From: Toxonevra muliebris
Taxonomy: Eukaryota; Arthropoda; Insecta; Diptera; Pallopteridae
DNA: 64,000 nt
NCBI GenBank assembly: GCA_963691655.1
Contig: OY829326.1
Span: 140,510,998 to 140,574,997, forward strand
Direction of reading: 5' to 3'
Numbering within the stretch: the stretch's first letter is position 1; every line of letters starts with the position of its first letter. A program made the position numbers and the translations under genes. A model generated the notes under the pieces. That model was given only the letters and a program-made list of their open reading frames with translations. It was not told the origin of the DNA and ran no database searches. Below are positions 48,564 to 60,053 of the stretch, in pieces.

Positions 48564-51547
48564 AGTAGCTTATATTTATATAAAAGGTGATGTTCAAAAT
48601 TTAATTTATTCGTTTATCATAAATAATGAAATGGTAAAGATTTTTCAGCCAGTAAACGCTTTTTGGTCCCATAGTGTATTGTTCGAATACAACTGGATGT
48701 TTAATGTTGTGCATTGGAAAGATAATTCGGTTTCTACAATTCATCATTTTGTTCTAAAAAAAGAAATAGTTTTATGGCAGGTTGACACGATGGTGTCAAG
48801 TTATCTCTCTTATGAACCTTTGGTCAAAACCAAATTATTCAACTATGATCAAAGTATGCATGGTTACAGCAACCACATATAATAAACAAATACAACTGAA
48901 CTATGAGCTGTATCGATTTGTTCGAAAAAGCACGCCAGGATATTGAATGACCTATGATTGAAGGATCTAATAAGAATTTCGCTTTTTTCGATTGTTGAAC
49001 ATATTAGCATTTCTCTAGCTAATGCAACAGATTTTGAACCGCGACATAAACATTCTCCCATTGTGCTCAATGTGTCATCAAATCGATATACGGATGCCTC
49101 AAATGCAAGATAAACATACATACTAAGTACTTTGTGGACTACCACAACAAAGTTACACATGATCTCTCCATAATTTCTAAAGTCAAATATTTTTTTTTTT
49201 TTTTTATTTAGAAAAAATTTTACAAAACTTATGTTATCACACAATTTACAGAAATATGGTGAAGATACCTTAATTCTTAAACATAATCTTAATTTGGTGT
49301 ATCACATTGGATTCATGTTTTGCTTAATACAATTTTAATAAAATAAGCAATTGAATTTTGAGTTTTTTGTCAAACAAAATTATGTTTAGTATATTTAATT
49401 TGGAAAAATTTTTTGCAAATTTCGTCCAAATTTGGCAGTTCACACTTCAAATTAATTATTGAAATTGTTCACTTAAAGCCTAACAATTGAATTGTAATTT
49501 ATTTTTTACTAAAAATTATGTTTTACTTAACCTTCATTTCATAGTTTTTTTTTTTTGGAAATAAAATAACGATGACAATACGAAGATGGATAGAAAACGT
49601 AAAGTGAAAGTAAATGTCATCACCTACCATACCAGTTTTATATGAATAATTCCAGATTCCTTCACTTTGTTTTAATAAGTGAAGCAGTTGTTTTTGAATA
49701 ACATTAGCTTAAGGTTGTAATTTCAAAGCCTACAAGATACCAAAATTTTCAATTAAAAATGGCTCTCATTAATTTCTCTGAAGTATCATCTATTTCATTC
49801 TAATCTAGCCATTTTTTTTGTGAAAAATTGGTTATAAATCAAACAGTCAAAAAAATAAAAAAAATAAACTAAAAAAAAATATATTACTAAAATTCCACTT
49901 ACTAATACTAACTTTTGTCTATTAGCCTAAAAGTATGCTAGCTAACATATTCAATTTCGCACTCAAACAATTTTCGAATCAAAAACTTTTTACATAGAAA
50001 ATCTCATAAAATTTATTGCTTCTAGCTTTTTCAGTTTGCTATTTTTCAATTGCTTGCAAATTAAGTGGTAAATTTTTATTTGATTATTTTTCTTTCATAT
50101 CGTTGCTATTTTTTTTTTTTTTTTTTGCTGGAAATGTTCCAAACTCTTTACACAAATTGCTGAAAAATGTGTATGTGTGTGTGGGGGCTCATGAGGGTGG
50201 GTAATAAAAACTTGGCAAATGAGACAAAATTCTACTCTTATTTTTCGTTTTTGCTGCACATCGTCCATATTGTTGTATGTTTGTCTGTTGCATGCATGTA
50301 TGTAAAGTAGTTAGTTAAATATGAAATAATTTTTTATAGTTACTTTGTGAAAAATGTTGAAAAAATGTTTTATTGCTTTATTGTTGGAAAATATTTTTGG
50401 CTGACTTATGATATTGAGGGGTTCCATATTCCTAATAATAAACGATATTGATTGGTTTTGACCAAATGATAGTAAAATTTGATAGCAAGTTTAATTTTTA
50501 ATTTCAAATTTACATAGTCCTTGCTAAACTTTAACTGATAGGTACGCCACTTCGTATGCGTAACCTTAATTCAAATTCTTGATATAAAGTGTAAACAGCC
50601 GAAAGCAACGCAAATGTATACAAACGCTAAATTCACTCAATCATTAATGAAATTTTTTAGTATTATATAAACCATACAAATTTACAAAAAATAGAATTCT
50701 GCACGTACCACTTGACGTATGAGTGACAATTTTGAAGAATGAAAAACAAAACAAAAAACATCTTTTGTATGACAAATAACATCATTACACAAAAGATACA
50801 CTTTATTTTAAAATGTATATATACTATAATAATAATACACTACGTTACATGTATGCACTTCTATACTTATTTGAGTGTCTTATTTAGTAATAAAAATAAG
50901 ACAAGAAAAGAGACAATAGTAAACGTCTACTGCTGCTAGTTTTGCTTCTTATACGAACTTACAAACAGTCTACCATAGTTATGGAAATAAGAAAAAAATA
51001 AAAGTAATACAACCAAATGAAACAAAGCTGTAAAACTATTTGTGACATGACAATGAATAACGAACGAAGAAGCAAAAGAATGAATGAATAACGCTTAATT
51101 TGTTGGGAGTAAAAATAAAAGAATATCCAGCAGTTTTTGCCATCCTTTGAAACAGAAATACGAAACAAGAAAATGAGAACAAACAAAAATAAATGAGAGA
51201 ACACTAGGAAAAGGAAGCTATTTTATTGTGAAAGATAAGATGTTGTTGAGCATGCTTAATATTTATGTATATAGAGGGTAAACAAGTGTTGATGAACCCA
51301 TTTTGGGTGCATATATCATCGTGTTTTTGAGATGAATGAACGAAAGTACACGCTTATTGGCAAAAAAAATAAAATATGTGTAAATATTTATTTAAATTTA
51401 ATAAATTTAATAAATATTTAGTTATTGAGGCTATTAAGACCTACTCTGTATTCATCCAATTTATATTTATAGATATTAAATGTTTTGAAGAATAATTGTC
51501 GGATATTGAATAAATCTACCGAGGCACAGAACTAAACACTGCTTTAG
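48564..51547. other. AT-rich non-coding DNA
   Basis: Poly-T tracts near 49190 and 50110, TGTGTGTGTG near 50170. The 126-codon minus-strand frame at 48864-49244 has ordinary amino-acid composition, but I do not recognise it and it overlaps an A/T run. No clear gene. Confidence 0.45.
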
Positions 51548-51558
51548 TTAACATATTA

Positions 51559-52022
51559 GGTTAGGTTAAATGGCTGTCCATCAGGACACACTTAGGCCAG
51601 ATACAGCCCGTTGTGTTACCACGTGGGTGCTAATATTCTTCTACCCCCTTAACACTGAAAAAAAACAAGATTAATCGAACCACTTGGACTTAGTTACATA
51701 ATTAAGTAGGTTCCCTAAGTCAGTTGACCCCAAGACGGACATGTCGTCTAGAAAATATTCAACCAGGGCATTTTTCCTAATTATAACCAAGGCTGGACAA
51801 AAGCATCTTCATCCTTGAAACTTCTGCAAAAGTCATTTGAGGGCACACCCAATCTAGCTGCGTGCGCACTTATAAGGCACGGCTTTGTAAATTTGTCTTC
51901 TGCTGAAAGACAGTAGCTTCTTAGAGCGTTTGAGGTTGTACTCTGGGCATACCTGCTTAATAATTTTGCATGTGCGTCCTGTCTGCCATCTCACCTTCGC
52001 CTGGTTCAAGAACTCCGTTTAA
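51559..52022 (-). mobile_element. 5'-truncated LINE 3' end with 11-bp target duplication
   Basis: Flanked by TTAACATATTA at 51548-51558 and 52023-52033. On the minus strand a decayed pol C-terminus (NLKRSKKLLSFSRRQIYKAV near 51900, then LGSTDLGNLLNYVTKSKWFD near 51700) is followed by ACGTGGTAACACAACGGGC, GGCCTAAGTGTG and the tail TTTAACCTAACC. The tail ends directly at the target site. Confidence 0.85.
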
Positions 52023-52084
52023 TTAACATATTAAAAAAAAACAGAAAATGAAACTGGCTTGGTCATCGATAGTGCCATGCTACT

Positions 52085-52300
52085 CGGTGGCCTGGTGAAT
52101 GAGTGCTAGACTGGAGTTCCAGCTACCTCAGGTTCGTTTCCCAGATGGGAAGTAAATGCTTTAAAAAGTGTCCGTAAGGATTTTTCTAATAACACTGAAT
52201 TGAATTGCCAATCCTTGCAGTTCTGTTAATTCATATTGAAACTGAAGAATTCAAAACAAATTCTTCTTCTACTTGGCAATTTTATTTAAAACAAAACTTC
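52085..52300 (+). mobile_element. tRNA-derived SINE, family B (copy 2)
   Basis: Head GTGAATGAGTGCTAGACTGG, then CAGGTTCGTTTCCCAGATGG (box B with one change), then AAATGCTTTAAAAAGTGTCC. It matches the copy at 41373-41545 in order and spacing. The 3' end is uncertain; the body continues with TGAATTGAATTGCCAATCC. Confidence 0.6.
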
Positions 52301-53411
52301 AACCACTATTTTTAATCTTTAGTTTTAAAAATATTTTGAGAATTTAAGCTTTATTCGCTACTTAAAAATAATTTAAGTTTAAATTTTTTCCTTATATTAT
52401 TTTAATCTTTAGTACCAAATAATATTTAAAAATTCTTTTCAAAAACAGAAAAACAATGTCAGTGAGAATTAAATTTAAATTAAAAAATAAGCTTCTTACA
52501 TTTTTTCTCTGCGCTCTGGTTACTTATCGCTGCACAACTTGCATTCACGCTTACGTTCATCTATTTTGATATAAACTTTTACAATATCAACAAAATTTCT
52601 TGGAATTTTTTTGCGACGTTTTTGGTATATGTTGCTAAAGAGTGAGTGAGTGAGCAAAAAATTGTATAGTGATGTTAAGTAGGCGTTAAGTTTGGATTAT
52701 ATGGTATTACAGGCAGTATCTATGCGTAAATGTGCGTTTTTTCTTGCAAGTTTTATTTTCTCATTTTTCCATGTGTTTGTGTATGTGAGTGAGTGTCATG
52801 AAAGTTTTTACTTTCTTCTTTTTCTTTTTTTCTTTGCAACTTTTAGAACTTTTTCTCAATTTGCATGTGTGAAGTTGTTGTTGAATTTTGATGTTTGCTT
52901 CAAGTTTATAATATGATATAATATAAAGTTAAAATTTTATTTTTATCAGTTTGACGAAACACGGCTTGATGGTTTATAAAGCATGACTGAGTTTTATATT
53001 GATAGAAAAGTGAGTGGGTTACATTAGTTTTGAAATGAAATTATATTGAATATAAAAAAATTTATGCGAAAGTCTTTGAAGGTTTTTATACTTAATGTAC
53101 ACATTTTGCAGATGATCTTGGTGGGAAGGAATTAATATTGTATTCTCGATATTGGAAATGATGAAGGGTACGTGAAATAAAGGAATATATATTTGACAAT
53201 ACCTTTTAGTCACAGATTTAATGGCAAGACTACTGCAATTTAATCAAAAGCGAGACTTACTTTGTTCTGTAACTGGAAAACCATTGTTGTACAATTTTTG
53301 TAGGCTAAGCATTATGAAAAACAAATGGAACTGCTATTAATGCTCTGAAGTGTAAAAATTGTAATGTTAACAAAATTTGCTAAACTCTTAAAAAAATATT
53401 TACCCAAATGA
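52301..53411. other. AT-rich non-coding DNA
   Basis: No coding frame or element recognised. A GAGTGAGTGAG run occurs near 52640. Confidence 0.5.
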
Positions 53412-53419
53412 TACACTCA

Positions 53420-54139
53420 TTCATGTTTTCACTACATCAAAGCTTGTTCTCGACTGCCGATCTTCACTCAACATTTTGTCGAGTCACTCTCAGGTCCACC
53501 TATATTGGGTGCCTGGACATATGAATATTTCAGGTAACTGCAATGCCGACGAGTTAGCAAAACAGGGCTCGCAACTTACAGATATATCACCTACCTGCAC
53601 CATTGGTGTCCCTCTTACGTCTATTAAATTAGCCATTAAGCAAAACTACCTTGAGGAAGCAAAAAGATCCTGGGTAGCGGAGCATACCTGTGGTATTACC
53701 AGGCTAACATGGACCACTATGGACAATAAACGTACTAGACAGCTACTCAACCTAAGCAGAAGCTCCATCAGCATAACGACTTCGGTGCTCACGGGACACT
53801 GCATAATGGGGAGACATGCTGCAAGACTTGGACTGCCATTCAATGACTTCTGTCGGGGCTGCGGCTCTGAGGAGGAGGAAGAAACAGTCCTTCATTTCAT
53901 GTGCGAATGCCCATCCCTGGCCAGGAGGAGACTAAAACTCCTGGGTTCACCTTTCTTCACTAGTCTGTCCGAGCTATCATCCGTAAATATTAAGGACATA
54001 GCCAGATTCATTATGGAATCCTCATGGTTCTCCACTCCGTAAATGGGGGAGTCGCGCCGTACTGTGGTATCACAATGAGCCTAATTTGTGCTTAAGTGTG
54101 CTTTCAAGCAGAAGGCTGCCACTCCAACCTAACCTAACC
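53420..54139 (+). mobile_element. 5'-truncated RNase-H-type LINE with CCTAACC tail
   Basis: 720 bp, flanked by TACACTCA at 53412-53419 and 54140-54147. It contains the C-terminal part of pol (to the stop at 54042), then a ~95-base 3' UTR with TGTGGTATCACAATGAGCC and CTTAAGTGTG, and the tail CCAACCTAACCTAACC. LINEs are copied from the 3' end, so the truncation is normal. This is the best-preserved LINE end in the window and serves as reference for the shared tail. Confidence 0.88.
53427..54042 (+). pseudogene. LINE pol C-terminus (RNase H end and Cys/His domain), uninterrupted
   Basis: The frame is open from the truncation point (VFTTSKLVLDCRSSLNILSS) through VHLYWVPGHMNISGNCNADE (WVPGH and NADE motifs of RNase H) and LTGHCIMGRHAARLGLPFND. 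The C-terminal Cys/His motif is FCRGCGSEEEEETVLHFMCE, then CPSLARRRLKLLG and the end IMESSWFSTP. About 200 codons without a stop, so a young insertion, but RT and endonuclease are missing. It belongs to the RNase-H-bearing LINE group (I/LOA/R1); the exact clade needs a tree. Confidence 0.9.
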
Positions 54140-54819
54140 TACACTCAAAAATTGGTCCTATCATCACGTGATCTTTGCAACTACTGCAGAAGTAATTAGT
54201 GTAAGAATTCAGCCTTTCGTGGGTCCTAAGGGCTTTGAGATGTGGGTAAAATATATATATAACAAGTGTCTTAATCAATATTTTTTAAGTAGCCAGCGTC
54301 AAGCATTTTGAAATAGAAGAGGGTTTATTGCTCAGTCTCAAATAATGCTTTGTTTCCAACAAGTTGCAACAGGGCCAAAATAATTGTATGCTCCAATAGG
54401 AGTAGAAGATTGCAGTAAGTAAGTAAGTGAGTATATGGGATCTGCGTCAATCTTTACCTAATTTAAAACATTACTTCAAACCTCTCTATTTTCATTCGGG
54501 CTTGTTTAAGAAATGAATTTATTTTTTTGAAATACCTTTCAAGATCATTCTTTTTTTTTTCTTTTATACCAAATACTAAGTGTTTTCCTCATGTATGTAG
54601 ATTAATTTTTTCTTATATCGTTTATATAGAAAAAGTTTCTATATAAAATGTTAAAGAGTTTGCCAAAGGAAATATATCTGAAAGTTCAAGATTGACTCTG
54701 TGGACTTTTAATTTTATATCTTAAACCTAATAGGGAGTTGGTCCTCATACAAGGACAATATGAAAACTCGCCAAAAATCGAGCACCCATAAATGCGAAAC
54801 TATTTGATCTCTCTTCAGA

Positions 54820-55660
54820 AGAATTAAATTTGATTTTTGGGCTGAGTCTGCTTTGAATTTCATCGAAACTTTGGCCTGTTTTTCTAATTGATCTAGGTCG
54901 GAATTTTTTTATTTTGACCTGATTTTTGATATAAGATTTGGCCTGAAATTTCGTCTTATTTTCGGTATAAATTTCGAGCTTCGGTTTGATTTGAGGTCTT
55001 AGTTTTGTCTTTAGATTGATCTGCATTTCGATCTGATTATCGGTTTCAGATTTATTTTATTCTTGAGCCGAATTTAAGGTTGGTTTTGTCGAGTTTTTAA
55101 TCTTGATTTTGGTCTAAATTTTAATCAGAACTTTCGGCCTGATTTTTTTTTTAATAAAAAATATTTTGAATTTGAGTTTAATACAATATTTGGTCTGTTA
55201 TTTCGGTATGATTTAAGGTCTAACTTTTATATTGAATTTTGGTTTGAATTTGCGCCAAAGTATTGGTCTGAATTTTGACGTTAATTTTGGTCTTATCTTG
55301 GCCTGATTTATTATCTAAGATTTGGTTTGAAATTCGGTTTAATTTTTGGTCTGAAACTTAATATTATTTCTGGTTTAAATTTTGTCTCCGTTTGGTATTT
55401 GTTCTAGTTTTGTTTTTGTTCTAGTTTCGGTCTAATTTGTGGCATAAGTTTGGTCTAACTTATTGCCTGAAACTTATTTGATCTGAGTTTGATCTGAGTT
55501 TTGGTGTGAATTTCGTTATATTTTTTACCTGAATTTGATTTAAATTTCTGATTTTAATTTCGGTTTGAAACTTAGCCTGATGTTTGGTTTGATTTTGGTT
55601 TCGAATTTTGGTCTGCTCTTGAATAGCTTTGCTAAATATCTTACAATTAAGCACAGCCAA
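54820..55660. repeat. Degenerate minisatellite of TTTGGTCTGATTT words
   Basis: About 840 bp made of variable-length units combining TTTCGGTTTGA, TTTTGGTCTGAATTT and ATTTGATCTGAGTTT. The minus strand has few stops and gives K/Q/N/I-rich frames (66 and 93 codons), which follow from the repeat. Copies are too diverged for one clean period. Confidence 0.75.
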
Positions 55661-55931
55661 AAATTGAATACTATTAAACTGTCATAGAAAGTAAAGGAGC
55701 ATATTTACTCCAAATATTGAAATTTAATCGATTAATTTTTCAGCTAATTCACGCAAAGTTCGTTATTCCCAATCAAAGAAGATATCTTGGTCTATTGGAA
55801 TAAATATCTTTATATTTTTAAAGAAGCGTAGATACTTCAAATGAATCTTTTTATTTACCAAGTCGACATGATGATATTTGTAGTGATGTTAGAATTTCTG
55901 TGACTTTTGAAATAAAATTTCATTGTGAAAA

Positions 55932-56033
55932 CCGGTGTTAAACTTTAGGTCCAGCCATGTGGTATCTAGCCGTTCTAACCTAAATGTGTCTCTAGTGAGC
56001 TACTTAACTTAATCTAATCTAACAAGTAACAAA
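55932..56033 (+). mobile_element. SINE 3' end with LINE-type tail (fragment)
   Basis: Reads CGGTGTTAAACTTTAGGTCC, then CATGTGGTATCTAGCCGTTC, AAATGTGTCTCTAG and AATCTAATCTAAC. Same order of blocks as the SINE at 58593-58845 and the fragment at 63600-63691, in the opposite orientation. Confidence 0.55.
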
Positions 56034-57557
56034 AATCAGATTTTATGCTTTAATTTATGATTTAGTGCGATTTAAAAAATTTATACTTTCATATTTTCAC
56101 TTCATAAACTATTTACTTTTAATCTACTACCAAGCTTAATTCATAGATACAGATTTTTATAGCGTGCTATGACTTAAAGCAATACGTTGTTATATTTTTG
56201 CTTACGCAATTTTACCAAACTACATTTAAATTTGATAAATCCACCATTGAAACATTAAAAATTATAGCTTTAAATACATTTTTTTACAGCTCATAAAAAA
56301 TATCATAAAATTGTAATAAAATTACGTTCTATAGATTTTTGCGAGAAACATGATTCTTTATTAAAGAAAATGAAGTTTCCTTATTTTGATTAAAAAAAAT
56401 TTAAAAACAAATTCTTAAAGCATCCCACATGACATATGGGTAACATTACCACATGATACAATCAAAAAAACCGAAAAACAAAAAAATATTGACGTGAAAA
56501 TTGTCACGCACAGCACCAAAAAATAAAAAATTGTGAAACCGAAAACCTTTAGCTTATTTCTGTGTGTGTGTGTTTGTCATATATAGAACTACAACAAAAA
56601 GAATTTGCGGAAAAAATATAAAATAAAGAGTAAAAAAGGATATGCTCATGGTGAGAATTGATTTTTAATGCGATTTCCTCTTCCTCCTCCACATTGTCAG
56701 TATATATAAAATATTGCACACGTTCCAGAATAAACCAGAGTGGTGCAAAGAAGACAAAGAAACAAAAAAAAAGTAATCAGCCACAACATGTCACACATAT
56801 TTATGTAATTTTTTATTTCTTTATTTTTTTTATTCGAAACGTGCAACAGCTAAAGTTCACAATTAATATTAAATTAAAATGCTCGAATAAATAAGAATAT
56901 TTTTGTATATATATTTTTTATTTATAATAAAAACAAATCTCTTTTTCTATATTAAATGCGTCCTTGTGGGTATTTAAGTATATACTCGTGCAATTTGGTG
57001 TAGCATGTGTCTCTGATAGATAGAGATATACAGCGATATTCACAAAACAATCGAATAAGGAAACATTTTTGAAAGTGAAATGTGAAAGCACGGAAAAGGT
57101 TTTACTCATCTGGATGAACACAAGCGAAAAACCTATTTTGAAATCAAATATTTTCTTCAGATTCCAAAATATTCTCGAAAGTTATGAATTTAGACCACAA
57201 ATTCCGATTTTCCTAAATATTTCAGCAAAATTTTTACTCCAGAGGCTTAGATGCAGTGTAGTAATGAACAAGCGAGTCTGCACAAAACAAACTTAAATCA
57301 GAAATTACACATGAAATACATGTCATTTCTTATTAAAATTTATTATACAAGTGTATTGAATTAATGTATTAAACATAATAAACTTAAATTCTAAATAGGC
57401 TTATGTAAACCCCTATCAATTTGTATGGAAAACAAAAACTTGATACTTGCGACAACCTCGAAACTTCCACCGAGCCCAGTTTTCATTTCGTGCTAAATCC
57501 GAGTTTCAACTAAAGTAGATATCACCATAGAGAGTCTAACAAGCTCCCATTATCTTT
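56034..57557. other. AT-rich non-coding DNA
   Basis: TGTGTGTGTGTG near 56560. No coding frame or element end recognised. A similar featureless stretch lies at 54148-54819. Confidence 0.5.
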
Positions 57558-58062
57558 AGACCTTTGAATAGTCAGGCGAACTAGAAATTTAAAGCTTTAC
57601 ATCTCATTAGTTAGAAGTCGCCTGGACTATTGCTCTTTGATCTGGAATCCGTATTATGACGTTCATTCTAATAAAATTGAAAGGGTTAAAAAAGTTTTTA
57701 CTAAATTTGCATTGTGTAAATTGCATTGGAATGATTGTCTTCCCTCGTACATCGGGAGACGCAAATTGCTTGGTCTTCAGTCTTTATATGAGAGAAGAAT
57801 TTACTTATCTTTAATATTTGCTTTTAATATTATTAATTGCAATATAAATTGTATGCAAATCGGTTACTTATTTAATTTGTATATTCCGCCTCGAGATTTA
57901 AGGCGAAATCGCTTATTTATCGTTTCAACGCACAGAACTAATTATGCTATAAATGAGCCAATCACAAGATGCGTTCAATTATGCAATAATTATAAAAACA
58001 TTATTGATTTTAGTGTTAGTATTTATAGATTTAAGTTAAAACTTTTCACTATTTTTAATTGA
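57558..58062 (+). pseudogene. Jockey/CR1-type LINE reverse transcriptase C-terminus
   Basis: LKLYISLVRSRLDYCSLIWN, then PYYDVHSNKIERVKKVF, PSYIGRRKLLGLQSLYERR, YIPPRDLRRNRLFIV and HRTNYAINEPITRCVQLCNN. These are the conserved blocks after the RT palm in Jockey-superfamily elements that lack RNase H. The frame is open for over 150 codons to a TGA at 58060-58062. RT palm and endonuclease are absent, so it is truncated and inactive. No tail of the CCTAACC type follows. Confidence 0.82.
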
Positions 58063-58299
58063 ACGTTATATATAGTCTGTAAGAAATTTTCTGTAGACTG
58101 AATTGAAAAAAACTTTTTCTGTCGAAAAAGTATCTGGAACTTGTCATTTAAAAATTCCTAGTAAAGTAGATTTCAATTTATTTTTTGATGAAAAGCTGGT
58201 AGCTCTGTACTTTACTCTGACGTAAAGTTCGAGCGTCATCTGTCAGGTAGTTTATTTACAACTGTTAATTTTGCAAATTCACCTAAAGTGCGTAACGCT

Positions 58300-58985
58300 A
58301 TTTTCTTCAAAAAGAATATGGCAAACTTGTCGTTGAGGACATGCCCGAACAAGATAATTCGGATTCTATATTCATGCAACGCATCATAACGGGTGGCAAG
58401 GCATGAGTTTCCGAATTTGTCATGGAAATAAACTAACAAACTGCGGAATAGCGCTTTTCTAATGACCCTAAACTAAAGAAACCACTTCAAAGTCGTTAAA
58501 AAATCAAAGTCAGGTTGCTATTGCGGTGTTGTCCACACAGAATTCCTTTCGGACGGCGGAACAGTCAGCAAAAAATATTATCTGGGAGTTGTGTTAGGTT
58601 AGGTTGGAGTTGCTGTCGAGAAATACACTTAGGCCTGAACGACCCATTGGGATACCACCTAGATACAACTTAGACCTACAGTTTAACGCCGATTGTACAC
58701 TTTCTTATAATTCTCATACACTTTATATTGATAGCGAATATAAGAAGGTTATGAGAATTAACCACCGGACGAAGACGGGAATCGAATCCGCAACCTCCCA
58801 GATGAAAGTCTAGTGCACTACTCAAAAGACTAACGAAGCCGCCGTTATGAAGGGTTTGAGAATGAGTATCCACCACATAAGATCGGATTTATGGAAGGAC
58901 AATTCTTCGATTTTGCACCACGATAATGCACCATCATACAAAGCGTTAATTATAGTGTACAACGGGCAAAAACGCTGAACATAAT
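58300..58985 (+). pseudogene. mariner transposase fragment, split by a SINE
   Basis: Left part: DNSDSIFMQRIITGGKA, stop, VSEFVMEIN, QTAE, RFSNDPKLKKPLQSR, IKV and FGRRNSQQKILSG, to about 58590. Right part (58846 on): IRSDLWKDNSSILHHDNAPS then YKALI. FMQRIITGDE.W and HHDNAPSH.A are mariner catalytic landmarks; the first has lost its aspartate (TGGK). Stops and frame changes make it dead. The SINE at 58593-58845 separates the two parts, and the terminal inverted repeats were not found. Confidence 0.8.
58593..58845 (-). mobile_element. tRNA-Glu-like SINE with LINE-type 3' tail, inside mariner
   Basis: Minus strand: head with AGTGCACTAGACTTTCATCT and GCGGATTCGATTCCCGTC, linker with GGTGGTTAATTCTCATAA, then AATCGGCGTTAAACTGTAGG. 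The 3' part is GGTGGTATCCCAATGGGTC, GGCCTAAGTGTA and ACTCCAACCTAACCTAAC. The head and linker match family A; the 3' part matches the LINE at 53420-54139 rather than the second tRNA unit. GTTGTG/GTTATG next to the ends may be a short target duplication. Confidence 0.82.
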
Positions 58986-59555
58986 GGCGTTTTTAGTTTT
59001 TCTCTATCACGTCTAATTTTATTATTTATTTTATTAATTTTACAACGGTTTAAAAAAAAATCATATATGCATGGAAACACTGCACAATGGAATTGACCAA
59101 AAAGAAAAGCTCAAGAGCTTTAAAAGTGGATCTTATATAATTCGAGTGGGCTGAGCATGATAGCGTTTTCAGTTTTTCTCTATATCGTATAATTTTTTTA
59201 TAATGGGTTAAAAAAGAAATGTCCATAAAAAAAATTTTTCTAGATTTTTAAATAAAATAAAAATCTACAAACAATATTTTTTATGTACGATTTGTTTTTC
59301 AACCCGTTTATAAAATAATTAGACAATACAGAGAAAAACTGAGAACGTCATTATGTTCAGCGTATTCGAATTATATAAGATCCACTTTCAAAAGTCTTGA
59401 GCTTTTCTTTTTGGTCAATTCCATTGTGAAGTGTTTCTATACATATATGATATTTTTAAACCATTATATAAAAGAAATTAGACGTGATATAAGATCAACT
59501 TTCAAAACTCTTGAGCTTTTTTTTTTTGGTAAATCCCGTTGTGCAGTGTTATTAA
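58960..59555. repeat. Large foldback (inverted repeat about 59245)
   Basis: The left arm 59079-59195 is inverted at 59318-59440: AGTGGATCTTATATAATTCG pairs with CGAATTATATAAGATCCACT, and GGAATTGACCAAAAAGAAAAG with the complement near 59400-59425. Pairing continues outward (TATCACGTCTAATTT with AAATTAGACGTGATA). A further direct copy of the arm lies at 59490-59548. Could be a foldback transposon or rearranged satellite; no coding frame. Confidence 0.8.
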
Positions 59556-59785
59556 TAAATTTTCGAGTAAAAACTCAAGGAATGCCATCAGCTAGCTACC
59601 GCATTCGCCGATAATGAGCCCAGCTAGCTTTTTCCTTTTCCCCCAAACTTAAATTACCACTTTGTGGCACTTGTTTCGAATCAATAGAAGCCGTAAAACA
59701 AAAATCACGAAAAAGTTGAACCCCATATCGGAATATGCGTTTAAAAAGTAAGTACTTTGATGACTAGGTTATTCATTGGAAAATG
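59556..59785. other. Non-coding spacer
   Basis: No features recognised between the foldback and the following MITE. Confidence 0.4.
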
Positions 59786-59787
59786 TA

Positions 59788-60051
59788 TATCGTCGTCGTT
59801 CAAGCAGAAATCACTAAGTCCAAACTAATTTTTTTAACTGGATCCGTATTAATAAGCTTCTATAATTCGAATGACATTATAAATTCGATTTTTGATGATC
59901 CAGATATAACGTATACTAATGTGTGTACTAATCTGTCTAGTTTTTAATTTTTGCCAGTGTTCGCAGTTTGCCAGTATGCACTGCATAAACTAACTTCATC
60001 TCAGAAATAAAAAAAATGGACTTAGTGAATTCTGCCTGAACGACGACGATA
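59788..60051. mobile_element. 264-bp MITE, TA target site
   Basis: Left end TATCGTCGTCGTTCAAGCAG then AAATCACTAAGTCCA; the right end is its inverse (TGGACTTAGTGAATTCTGCC then TGAACGACGACGATA). The ~35-bp termini differ at only a couple of positions and are flanked by TA (59786-59787, 60052-60053). TA targets suggest Tc1/mariner machinery. No coding capacity. Confidence 0.75.
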
Positions 60052-60053
60052 TA

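Noticed and set aside
48864..49244. 126-codon minus-strand frame
   Set aside because: No family recognised and its start region is a poly-A/T run; not enough to call a gene.
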